From the NCBI GenBank assembly GCA_050742975.1, contig JBOGDQ010000080.1:1-36564 (forward strand): a DNA stretch of 36,564 nucleotides, read 5' to 3'. Of the stretch, positions 9,849 through 17,328 are shown piece by piece; the first letter of the stretch is position 1, and each line of letters opens with the position of its first letter. A program made the position numbers and the translations under genes. The DNA is from JBDTGE01 sp050742975. GTDB lineage: Bacteria > Actinomycetota > Actinomycetes > Mycobacteriales > Jatrophihabitantaceae. The notes beneath the pieces were generated by a model, which made no database searches, was not told the origin of the DNA, and saw nothing but the letters and a program-made list of their open reading frames with translations.

Positions 9849-11738
9849 CTACCGGGCCGGTTCGTCGGTACGCGCTGATTTGGCAAACTGGGTGCGGTAC
9901 AGCTCCGCATAGAGCCCGTCGGCGGCGAGCAGCGCGTCGTGCGTGCCCTGCTCGACGATCCGGCCGTCGTCGACCACGAGCACCCGGTCCGCGTTCTGGA
10001 TCGTCGACAGCCGGTGCGCGATGACCAGCGAGGTGCGCCCCACCAGGGCCCGCGCGAGCGCGTCCTGCACGGCCACCTCGCTCTCGCTGTCCAGGTGCGC
10101 GGTCGCCTCGTCCAGGATCACGATCTCCGGCGCCTTCAGTAGCAGCCGCGCGATCGCCAGCCGGGCCTTCTCACCGCCCGAGAGCCGGTAACCGCGATCG
10201 CCCACCAGGGTGTCCAGCCCCTCGGGCAACGACGCCACCAGCTCGCCGATCTGCGCGGCGCCGACGGCGTCCAGCAGCTCGGCCTCGCTCGCGCCCGGCT
10301 TTGCGTACAGCAGGTTGCCGCGGATCGTGTCGTGGAACATGTGCGCTTCCTGGCTGACGACGCCGATGCGGTCGTGCAGCGACTGCTGCGTCACGCCGCG
10401 CACATCGCGGCCGCCGACGAGCACCTGGCCCGCGCGCACGTCGTAGATGCGCGGGACGAGCTGGCTGATCGTCGTCTTGCCTGCGCCCGACGGCCCGACC
10501 AGCGCGACCATCTCGCCGGGCTCGGCACGGAACGAGACGCCGCGCAGGACCTCCTGCGACGCGGTGCTGTCCAGTACCGCGACATCCTCCAGCGACGCGA
10601 GCGAGACCTCGTGCGCGGTCGGGTAGGCGAAGCGCACGTCGACGAACTCCACGCTGCGCGCGTCCGGCGGCAGCTCCGCCGCATCCGGCGCGTCGGCGAT
10701 CATCGGCGTGAGGTCCAGGATCTCGAAGACGCGGTCGAAGCTGACGAGCGCGCTCATGACATCCACGCGAGCGTTCGAGAGTGCGGTCAGCGGTCCGTAC
10801 AGGCGGGTGAGCAGCAGCGCCAGCGTGACGACGGTTCCGGCCGACAGCTCGCCCTTGATCGCGAAGTACCCGCCCAGACCGTAGACGAGTGCTTGCGCGA
10901 GCGAGGCGACAAGCGTCAGCGCGACGAAGAACGCCCGCCCGTACATGGCCGAGGTGACGCCGATGTCGCGGACCCGGGCGGCGCGGGCGCGGAACGACTC
11001 GTCCTCGTCGGCGGGGCGTCCGAACAGCTTCACCAGCAGGGCGCCGGCGACGTTGAACCGCTCGGTCATGGTCGCGTTCATCGACGCGTTCAGGTTGTAC
11101 GACTCGCGGGTGATCTGCTGCAGGCGCGAGCCGATCCGGCGGGCCGGGATCACGAACAGCGGCAGCATCACCAGCGACAGCAGGGTGATCTGCCAGGACA
11201 GCGTGAACATCACGGCCGCGGTGAGTACCAGGCTCACCACGTTGGAGACCAGGCCGGACAGTGTCGAGGTGAACGCCTGCTGCGCGCCGAGGACGTCGTT
11301 GTTCAGCCGGCTGACCAGCGCGCCGGTCTGCGTCCGGGTGAAGAACGCCAGCGGCATCCGCTGCACGTGATCGAAGACCGACGTCCGCATGTCGAAGATC
11401 AGGCCCTCGCCGATCCGGGCCGAGTACCACCGCTGCGCGAAGGACAGCACCGCGTCGATGACGGCGAGCGCCGCGATGACGAGCGCGATGTCGATGACAA
11501 CGTGCACCGCCGCGTGTGCGGTGATCTTGTTGATGACCCGCCCGGCCAGGACCGGCGTCGCCACGCCGATCAGCGCGTCGGCGATGATGATGAACAGGAA
11601 GACGACGAGCTCGGGCCGGTACGGCCGGGCGAACCGCAGCACGCGCCGCCACGTCCCCGGCGCGACCTTCTTGGCCGTGACCTCGGCGCCGCGGTGCATG
11701 GATCGGTACGCCATCATGTTCGGCGAGTGCATGGACAC
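9849..11738 (-). CDS. ABC multidrug/lipid exporter half-transporter (fused permease and ATPase)
   Basis: A 629-residue type IV ABC exporter. Residues about 45-340 form the six-helix transmembrane domain, with the elbow-like RRVLRFARPYRPELVVFLF at its start. The ATPase domain follows: Walker A GPSGAGKTT near residue 415, signature LSGGEKARLAIARLLL near 518, Walker B EIVILDEATAHLDSESE near 540, and switch His in VIAHRLST near 570. Homologues are MsbA/MdlB-like and pump hydrophobic drugs or lipids out; they work as dimers. No partner half-transporter is adjacent, so a homodimer is likely. The GTG start at 11738 has AGGGAG five bases upstream; in-frame ATGs occur just inside. The substrate is unknown. 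Confidence 0.92.
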   Translation of the reverse strand: MSMHSPNMMAYRSMHRGAEVTAKKVAPGTWRRVLRFARPYRPELVVFLFIIIADALIGVATPVLAGRVINKITAHAAVHVVIDIALVIAALAVIDAVLSFAQRWYSARIGEGLIFDMRTSVFDHVQRMPLAFFTRTQTGALVSRLNNDVLGAQQAFTSTLSGLVSNVVSLVLTAAVMFTLSWQITLLSLVMLPLFVIPARRIGSRLQQITRESYNLNASMNATMTERFNVAGALLVKLFGRPADEDESFRARAARVRDIGVTSAMYGRAFFVALTLVASLAQALVYGLGGYFAIKGELSAGTVVTLALLLTRLYGPLTALSNARVDVMSALVSFDRVFEILDLTPMIADAPDAAELPPDARSVEFVDVRFAYPTAHEVSLASLEDVAVLDSTASQEVLRGVSFRAEPGEMVALVGPSGAGKTTISQLVPRIYDVRAGQVLVGGRDVRGVTQQSLHDRIGVVSQEAHMFHDTIRGNLLYAKPGASEAELLDAVGAAQIGELVASLPEGLDTLVGDRGYRLSGGEKARLAIARLLLKAPEIVILDEATAHLDSESEVAVQDALARALVGRTSLVIAHRLSTIQNADRVLVVDDGRIVEQGTHDALLAADGLYAELYRTQFAKSARTDEPAR

Positions 11739-11798
11739 AATTGCTCCCTGTCTTGCAGGCGTGCCCTACAACCTCTCAGTCCGTCGACATGTTCCCGG

Positions 11799-12545
11799 TC
11801 AGCTCTGCTGGTCCTCGCCGTCCAAGCCGGCCAGGGCTCGGAGGCGGCGGTACTGGGCCTCACGCTCGGCGGCCTCCTGCTCGCCCTGCGTGCGCCGGCC
11901 CGCGGCGAGCAGGAGCGCCTTCGTCTCGGTCGCGGCATCACGCGGGACCGCCAGCAGCGCCGAGACGGTCTGCGCCACCGTCGAGTCGAGGTCCGCGCGC
12001 GGGACGACCCGTGACGCCAGGCCGATGGCCTGCGCCTCGTCGGCCCCGATCCGCCGTCCGGTCAGGCAGATCTCGACCGCGCGCGAGTAGCCGACCAGGT
12101 CCACCAGTCGCTTGGTGCCACCGAGGTCGGGCACGATGCCCAGCGTCGGCTCGGCCATGCAGAACTGGACGTCGTCGGCGACGATCCGGATGTCCGTGCC
12201 GAGCGCGAGCTGAAAGCCGCCGCCGATCGCATGGCCCTGGACGGCTGCGATGCTCACCAGAGCCGGCCGCGACGTCCAGTCGAAGGCCCGCTGCCAGACG
12301 ACGATCCGCTCGTCCGCCTGCTCGGCCGTCCCGCCGGCGAGCGCCAGGATCCCCGGCGCACCAGGAACCCCGTCGGCGGTGAACATGGCCCGATCCAGAC
12401 CTGCCGAGAACGCGCGGCCCTCGCCCCGCAGCACCACGACACGAACCGTGCCCGGCAGCTCGGACGCCACACGCGCCAGCGCCGTCCAGGTGTGCGGCGA
12501 CTGGCAGTTCAGCTGTGCCGGTCGGTTCAGCGAGATCGTCAGCAC
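11799..12545 (-). CDS. Enoyl-CoA hydratase/isomerase family protein (start uncertain, probably further upstream)
   Basis: A crotonase-fold protein of 248 residues from the GTG at 12545. The oxyanion-hole segments are clear: GEGRAFSAGLDR and AVQGHAIGGGFQLALGTDIR. In mitochondrial hydratase two glutamates (144 and 164) do the chemistry. Here the first is Gln (GGGFQ) and the second is kept (AEPTLGIVPDLGGT), so classical hydration is doubtful; an isomerase, hydrolase or other crotonase activity is possible. The frame upstream of the GTG encodes a crotonase-like N-terminus (AFAIPSEAGFAAEVSGEVLT) but contains no ATG, GTG or TTG. The only candidate is a CTG at 12620, whose last two bases are the first two of the TGA of the HTH gene. 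The gene therefore probably begins there or is translationally coupled. Confidence 0.85.
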   Translation of the reverse strand: MLTISLNRPAQLNCQSPHTWTALARVASELPGTVRVVVLRGEGRAFSAGLDRAMFTADGVPGAPGILALAGGTAEQADERIVVWQRAFDWTSRPALVSIAAVQGHAIGGGFQLALGTDIRIVADDVQFCMAEPTLGIVPDLGGTKRLVDLVGYSRAVEICLTGRRIGADEAQAIGLASRVVPRADLDSTVAQTVSALLAVPRDAATETKALLLAAGRRTQGEQEAAEREAQYRRLRALAGLDGEDQQS

Positions 12546-12616
12546 CTCGCCCGAGACCTCGGCCGCGAACCCCGCCTCGGACGGGATCGCGAACGCGGTG
12601 GTCCCAGCGGGTGGGA

Positions 12617-12847
12617 TCAGGACTTCTTCGCCTTCGCCTTCGCTGCCTTACCGCGGGTGGCCCCACCGCGACCGCGGAGCGCCACGCCCGACTCGGAGAG
12701 CACGCGGTGTACGAATCCGTACGAGCGCCCGTGCGTGTCCGCGAGCTCGCGAATGCTCTTGCCCTTGTCGTACGCCTTCTTCAGATCCGCGGCGAGCTTG
12801 TTGCGGTCCGGTCCCGTGATGCGGGCGCCCTTCTTGAGTACCGCCAT
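12617..12847 (-). CDS. Small helix-turn-helix protein with Lys/Ala-rich tail
   Basis: A 76-residue basic protein. Residues about 12-60 form a helix-turn-helix (KSIRELADTHGRSYGFVHRV), of the type that recognises DNA much as resolvase or sigma-like HTH segments do. The tail is a GRGG and KAAKAKAKK stretch like those of histone-like proteins, which would add non-specific DNA affinity. Small HTH proteins of this size occur beside ABC-F genes in mycobacteria (recalled as Rv1473A), and here the ABC-F gene lies just upstream in the same direction. Start: ATG at 12847 with AGAGGT about 8 bases upstream. It overlaps the crotonase-like frame at its stop codon. The target DNA is unknown; a nucleoid-associated role is an alternative. 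Confidence 0.85.
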   Translation of the reverse strand: MAVLKKGARITGPDRNKLAADLKKAYDKGKSIRELADTHGRSYGFVHRVLSESGVALRGRGGATRGKAAKAKAKKS

Positions 12848-12916
12848 GTCGAAGACCTCTAGTTTCCGCGCGCGTTACGCCCGCCCCGAAGTGTGTGTAC
12901 GTGTGCCAACAGCCGA

Positions 12917-12946
12917 TTGATAGCAGCCGTTTCTGTGCGTCCGCAA
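12917..12946 (-). promoter_or_regulatory. Candidate sigma-70-type promoter for the HTH and crotonase genes
   Basis: Minus-strand TTGCGG (12946-12941) and TATCAA (12922-12917) are 18 bases apart, about 70 bases upstream of the HTH gene start. The surrounding 220-base intergenic region (12848-13068) has no open frame that looks coding and no clear terminator. Confidence 0.4.
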
Positions 12947-13068
12947 GATCGACGCGCGCAATACGTGACGGCTCACAGAACGATCTAGGACACCCTCCCG
13001 CAAATGACCCCGGCAGTCATGATCGACCCGGCTAACGCGTGCCAGGCTACCGGCCCGACCTTGATCGG

Positions 13069-14718
13069 TCAGGCCAGGGCGATCAGGTCCACCAGATCCC
13101 TGCTCCAGCTGTCCTCTACGCCGTCGGGAAGCAGGATCACCTTGTCCGGCGACAGCGCCTCGACAGCACCCTCGTCGTGCGTGACCAGGACGATCGCGCC
13201 GGCGTAGGTGCGCAGTGCGTCCAGCACCTGCTCGCGGCTGACCGGGTCGAGATTGTTCGTCGGCTCGTCGAGCAGCAGCACGTTCGCCGCGCTCGTCACC
13301 AGCATCGCCAGCGCCAGCCGGGTCTTCTCGCCGCCGGACAGCACGCCGGCCGGCTTGTCGGCGTCGTCGCCGGTGAACAGGAACGCGCCGAGGATCTTGC
13401 GCAGGTCGGTGTCGTTCAGATCTTTGAGCGATCCCGCTTCCGACGAGCGCTCGCGCGAGGAGCGCGTTGCGGACGCCGACGTCCGCATGTTCTCCAGGAT
13501 CGACCGGTCGTGATCGAGCGTCTCGTGCTCCTGCGCGTAGTAGCCCAGGCGCAGGCCGTGGCCGGGCCGCACCGTTCCGGTGTCCGGCTGCTCGACCCCG
13601 GAGAGCAGCCGCAGCAGCGTCGTCTTGCCGGCACCGTTCAGTCCCAGCACCACGACGCGTGCGCCACGGTCGACCGCGAGATCGACGTCGGTGAACACCT
13701 CGAGCGAGCCGTACGTCTTGGACAGGCCATCGGCGGTCAGCGGCGTACGCCCGCACGATGCCGGTACGGGGAAGCGCAGCCGCGCCACCTTGTCGCTCAC
13801 CCGCACCGCGTCCAGGCCGGCGGCCAGTGCGGCCGCCCGCCGATCCATCTGATGAGCCGCGCGGGCCTTGGTCGCCTTGGCCCGCATCTTGTCCGCCTGG
13901 CTGCGCAGTGTCTCGATCTTGCGTTCAGCGTTGGCCCGCTCGCGATGCCGGCGCCGCTCGTCGGTCTCGCGCTGCTGCAGGTAGGTCTTCCAGCCCACGT
14001 TGTAGACGTCGACGGTGGTTCGGTTCGCGTCCAGGTTCCACACCTTGTTCACGACCGCGTCCAGCAGTTCGACGTCGTGGCTCACGACCACCAGGCCGCC
14101 GGTGTGCTGGCGTAGGAAGTCCCGCAGCCAGGTGATCGAGTCGGCGTCCAGGTGGTTGGTCGGCTCGTCCAGCAGCAGCGTCGTCGGCTCCCCCGCGTCG
14201 GCGAACAGGATGCGTGCCAGCTCGACGCGGCGCCGCTGACCGCCGGACAGGGTGCGCAGCGGCTGCGCCAGGACCCGGTCGGGCAGCCCGAGGTTCGCGC
14301 AGATCCGCGCGGCCTCGCTCTCTGCGGCATAACCGCCGAGCGAGGCGAAGCGCTCCTCGAGGTTGCCGTACCGGCGGATCAGCTTGTCGTCGTGCGGCGT
14401 CTCGGCGAGGCCGACCTGCACCTTGGCGATGTCGGCCACCAGGACGTCCAGGCCGCGCGCCGACAGGACCCGGTCACGTGCGGTCACGTCCAGATCACCG
14501 GTGCGCGGGTCCTGCGGCAGGTAGCCGGTCGGGCCGCGGCGATCGATCGTTCCGGCGTGCGGCAGGGCCTCGCCGGCCAGCACCCGCATCGTGGTCGTCT
14601 TGCCCGCGCCGTTGCGCCCGACCAGCCCGATGCGGTCGCCGTTCTGCACCCGCAGGGTCAGCGGTTCGAGCAGGATGCGCGCGCCGGCACGCAGCTCCAG
14701 CTCGCTGGCGGTGATCAT
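13069..14718 (-). CDS. ABC-F family ATPase (ribosome-associated type)
   Basis: A 549-residue protein with two ABC ATPase domains and no membrane segments. Walker A motifs are GRNGAGKTT (residues 34-42) and LNGAGKTT (near 360); signatures are LSGGQRRRVELARIL and LSGGEKTRLALAML; the Walker B glutamates are kept in LLLDEPTNHLD and LLLDEPTNNLD. Between the domains is a long basic Arg/Glu helix pair (about residues 240-300), matching the interdomain linker with which ABC-F proteins reach into the ribosomal E site. Members act in translation quality control or antibiotic resistance; which one applies is not decidable. I chose the ATG at 14718 because GAGGAG lies 6 bases before it; a longer frame from 14784 lacks such a site. 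It lies upstream of the small HTH gene on the same strand. Confidence 0.93.
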   Translation of the reverse strand: MITASELELRAGARILLEPLTLRVQNGDRIGLVGRNGAGKTTTMRVLAGEALPHAGTIDRRGPTGYLPQDPRTGDLDVTARDRVLSARGLDVLVADIAKVQVGLAETPHDDKLIRRYGNLEERFASLGGYAAESEAARICANLGLPDRVLAQPLRTLSGGQRRRVELARILFADAGEPTTLLLDEPTNHLDADSITWLRDFLRQHTGGLVVVSHDVELLDAVVNKVWNLDANRTTVDVYNVGWKTYLQQRETDERRRHRERANAERKIETLRSQADKMRAKATKARAAHQMDRRAAALAAGLDAVRVSDKVARLRFPVPASCGRTPLTADGLSKTYGSLEVFTDVDLAVDRGARVVVLGLNGAGKTTLLRLLSGVEQPDTGTVRPGHGLRLGYYAQEHETLDHDRSILENMRTSASATRSSRERSSEAGSLKDLNDTDLRKILGAFLFTGDDADKPAGVLSGGEKTRLALAMLVTSAANVLLLDEPTNNLDPVSREQVLDALRTYAGAIVLVTHDEGAVEALSPDKVILLPDGVEDSWSRDLVDLIALA

Positions 14719-14820
14719 CGATACTCCTCGCGTGGGTGCCCCGGCCATGCGGGGGCAGGTGGTGGGCGCTGACCGCTCGACCACATCCTCAGTGCGAGAG
14801 CCGCTTCACGGCTGGCAACT

Positions 14821-16668
14821 CTACCCGCGTGGAGGTCGCCGCCCACGCCAGTTCCGCGGCCGCACGACCCGCAGCCTCAGCACCCGCTCCGAGTCGCGCG
14901 CCTCCTGCAGGTCCTTCAGCCGTCCCGCGAGCAGCATGGTCAGCGAGACGATGCCGATCACCCGGCCCGGATCCGCGCGGTCCACCACCGGCATCCTGTC
15001 GATCTCGTTGGCGGCCATGGAGGTGGCGACCACGCGCAGCGTCTCGTCCGCGTGGGTGACGACCGGAGCGGCGATGCCGAGCTCGCGCACCTGCAGCGCG
15101 CCGTGTCCGGTGTGCGCGGCCGTCTCCAACTGGGTGCGCGTCACGATGCCGACCAGCCGATCACCGTCACCCACCAGCGGGTAGAGCATCTGGCGGCGGA
15201 ACGTCACGTTCGCCGGGTCGACGTCCGAGATCGAGGCCAGCGCCTCGTCCGCGGTCAGGTCCGACTCGAACGTCATCACCTCGCTCTCCATGACCTCGCC
15301 GACGAACAGGATCTCCAGCGGGTCGACGTCGTACTCGCGCGAGAGGTGGTAGCCGCGACGAGCGATCTTCTCCGTCAGCACCGAACGCTTCAGCACCAGC
15401 ACGGAGACGGCGAACGCCGTGGACGCCCCGATGATCAGCGGCAGCAGGGCGTCGAAGCGGTGGGTGAGCTCGAGCGCGAAGATCACGCCGGTGAACGGCG
15501 AGCGCATGACACCGCCGAGCACCCCGGCCAGCGCGACCAGCGCCCAGAAGCCCGGACCGACGTGCGGGAAGACGTGCTCGGCCAGCGCGCCGAGGGCGCC
15601 GCCGATCATGAACATCGGCGCAAGCACGCCACCGGAGGTCCCGGACCCGAGCGACAGCGACCAGATGACGGTCTTCACGATCAGGATGCCGACGACCAGC
15701 TTCAGACCGATCGTGCCGTCGAGTTCCGAACCGATGATGTTGTAGCCCACGCCCAGCGCCTGCGGGACGATCAGGCCACCGACCCCGATGATCACGCCGC
15801 CGATGGCCGGCCACCACATCCAGTGCACAGGCAGCTTGCGGAAGCCGTCCTCGGCCGCGTAGACGAGGACGGTGGCGAGCAGCGCGAGCAGGCCCGCGGC
15901 CACCCCGAGGACCACGCACAGCAGGTCGGACCATGCGGTCAGGTGCAGCGGCGCCAGCGGCACCTTGAACAGCACGCCCCGGCCGAGCAGCGGGTAGCGG
16001 ACGACCGTGGCAACGCACACCGCTGCCGCGACGGGCACGTAGCTGCGCGGGCGCCACTCGAACAGCAGCAGTTCGACAGCCAACATGATCGCTGCGAACG
16101 GCGTGTTGAACGTCGCCGCCATCCCGGCTGCGGAACCGGCCACCAGCAACGTCTTGCGCTCGTCGGCCGTCAGCCGCAGGAACTGTGCGAACAGTGACCC
16201 GAGCGCACCGCCGGTCATGATGATCGGCCCCTCGGCGCCGAACGGTCCGCCGGTACCGATCGCGATCGCCGACGACACCGGCTTGAGCAGTGCGACCCGC
16301 GGCTGCACCTTGCTCCCGCCCAGCAGGATCGCTTCGATCGCCTCGGGCATGCCGTGCCCGCGGATCTTCTCCGAGCCGTAGCGGGCCATCAAGCCGATGA
16401 CCAGGCCGCCGACGATCGGCGCGAGCAGGATGACGGCCGGGTTGTGGTGCCCGATCCCCGGCGCGACCAGGTGCGTGTCGAGGCGCTGGTAGAAGATCGC
16501 GTTGGTGATGAAGCCGATCAGGCGCAACAGCGCCCACGCCACGCACGCACTGACCGCGCCCACCGGCAGCGCCAGCGCCGTGATGACGAGCATCCGACTG
16601 GTGGCGGTGAAGTCGCCGAGATGCCCGACGTCGCGCGCTCCGTCGGCTGCGGCTTGCTGGTGTCCCAC
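14821..16668 (-). CDS. ClC-family chloride channel/transporter with C-terminal CBS pair
   Basis: A 615-residue ClC protein. Ion-pathway motifs are visible: GHGMP (residues 104-108, the GSGIP equivalent), GPFGAEGP (141-148) with the gating glutamate Glu146, and GSGTSGGVLAPMF near 345. In the helix equivalent to ClC-ec1 Glu203 the sequence reads AVELLLF, so the proton-relay glutamate appears to be Leu; this would argue for a channel or non-canonical coupling, as in some bacterial ClCs. Two CBS domains (about 450-590) follow, with VGEVMESEVMTF and VRELGIAAPVVTH starts; these bind adenine nucleotides in other proteins. The GTG start at 16668 follows GAGGGA. The gene is divergent from a MarR regulator and shares an 83-base control region with it. 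Confidence 0.92.
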   Translation of the reverse strand: MGHQQAAADGARDVGHLGDFTATSRMLVITALALPVGAVSACVAWALLRLIGFITNAIFYQRLDTHLVAPGIGHHNPAVILLAPIVGGLVIGLMARYGSEKIRGHGMPEAIEAILLGGSKVQPRVALLKPVSSAIAIGTGGPFGAEGPIIMTGGALGSLFAQFLRLTADERKTLLVAGSAAGMAATFNTPFAAIMLAVELLLFEWRPRSYVPVAAAVCVATVVRYPLLGRGVLFKVPLAPLHLTAWSDLLCVVLGVAAGLLALLATVLVYAAEDGFRKLPVHWMWWPAIGGVIIGVGGLIVPQALGVGYNIIGSELDGTIGLKLVVGILIVKTVIWSLSLGSGTSGGVLAPMFMIGGALGALAEHVFPHVGPGFWALVALAGVLGGVMRSPFTGVIFALELTHRFDALLPLIIGASTAFAVSVLVLKRSVLTEKIARRGYHLSREYDVDPLEILFVGEVMESEVMTFESDLTADEALASISDVDPANVTFRRQMLYPLVGDGDRLVGIVTRTQLETAAHTGHGALQVRELGIAAPVVTHADETLRVVATSMAANEIDRMPVVDRADPGRVIGIVSLTMLLAGRLKDLQEARDSERVLRLRVVRPRNWRGRRPPRG

Positions 16669-16689
16669 CTGGTCCCTCGTCCTTTTGTA

Positions 16690-16700
16690 TCGTATTACGA
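16690..16700. promoter_or_regulatory. Short inverted repeat in the ClC/MarR divergent promoter
   Basis: TCGTA-T-TACGA lies in an unusually AT-rich patch (16686-16715) between the divergent starts. MarR dimers usually bind short palindromes overlapping their own promoter, so this is a candidate autoregulatory site; no binding motif is known to me for this protein. Confidence 0.35.
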
Positions 16701-16751
16701 GGCATTAGAATAACGGACGCCAGCCCACCCATACCCCGGAAAGGGCGACCT

Positions 16752-17171
16752 GTGGCACGCATCGCACGATTGGCCGACCGTGACTACGCGCGGCTGCTGG
16801 CCGTTCGCACCCGGCTGCGGCAGTTCGAGCACTGGAGCGCCGAGCAGGCCGCCGAGCACGACCTGACGGCCAGCCAGCACCAACTGCTGCTGGCCGTCCG
16901 CGGGCACGACGGCACGGTGGGCCCGACCATCGGCGAGGCGGCGGACTACCTCATGGTCCGGCACAACACCGCGGTCGAACTGGTGAACCGGACGCAGGAG
17001 CTCGGCCTGCTCGTCCGCGAGCGGGACGATACCGACCATCGCGTGGTCCGCCTGGAACTGACGGGTGAGGGCCGCACCCGGCTGGCCTCGCTGACGGCTG
17101 CGCACGTCGAAGAGCTTTCCCGCCTGACCCCGATGATCGACGCCCTGATCGCGGCGCTGTCGCAGGGCTGA
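16752..17171 (+). CDS. MarR-family transcriptional regulator
   Basis: A 139-residue protein with the MarR layout: an N-terminal dimerisation helix, a winged HTH at about residues 40-100 (TIGEAADYLMVRHNTAVELV as recognition segment, RERDDTDHRVVRLELT as wing) and C-terminal helices closing the dimer. The wing carries the characteristic D-x-R signature (DHRVVRL). The GTG start at 16752 is preceded by GGAAAGGG. It is divergent from the ClC gene and probably controls itself and that gene; the ligand is unknown. Confidence 0.9.
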   Translation: MARIARLADRDYARLLAVRTRLRQFEHWSAEQAAEHDLTASQHQLLLAVRGHDGTVGPTIGEAADYLMVRHNTAVELVNRTQELGLLVRERDDTDHRVVRLELTGEGRTRLASLTAAHVEELSRLTPMIDALIAALSQG

Positions 17172-17217
17172 CCTGAGCCTGGTCCGGACAAGTTCGGAAA
17201 ATAGTTGATCACCCCGC

Positions 17218-17246
17218 TTGTCCGATTCAGCGCAAATCTCTAGATT
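17218..17246 (+). promoter_or_regulatory. Candidate promoter of the sedolisin gene
   Basis: TTGTCC (17218-17223) and TAGATT (17241-17246) are separated by exactly 17 bases. This predicts a leader of about 75 bases before the GTG at 17329. Both hexamers match the sigma-70 consensus moderately. Confidence 0.5.
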
Positions 17247-17328
17247 GCGATGATCAGCCGGATTCACGCGAAGCCCACACCCCGGGCCTGAGCCACCGTC
17301 CGGACCGCACCTGTCGGAAGGCCCGGAC

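Noticed and set aside
11799..12545. Orthologue of M. tuberculosis EchA12
   Set aside because: The neighbourhood is similar, but the remembered EchA12 sequence lacks this protein's AEPTLGIVPD block, so orthology is not claimed.
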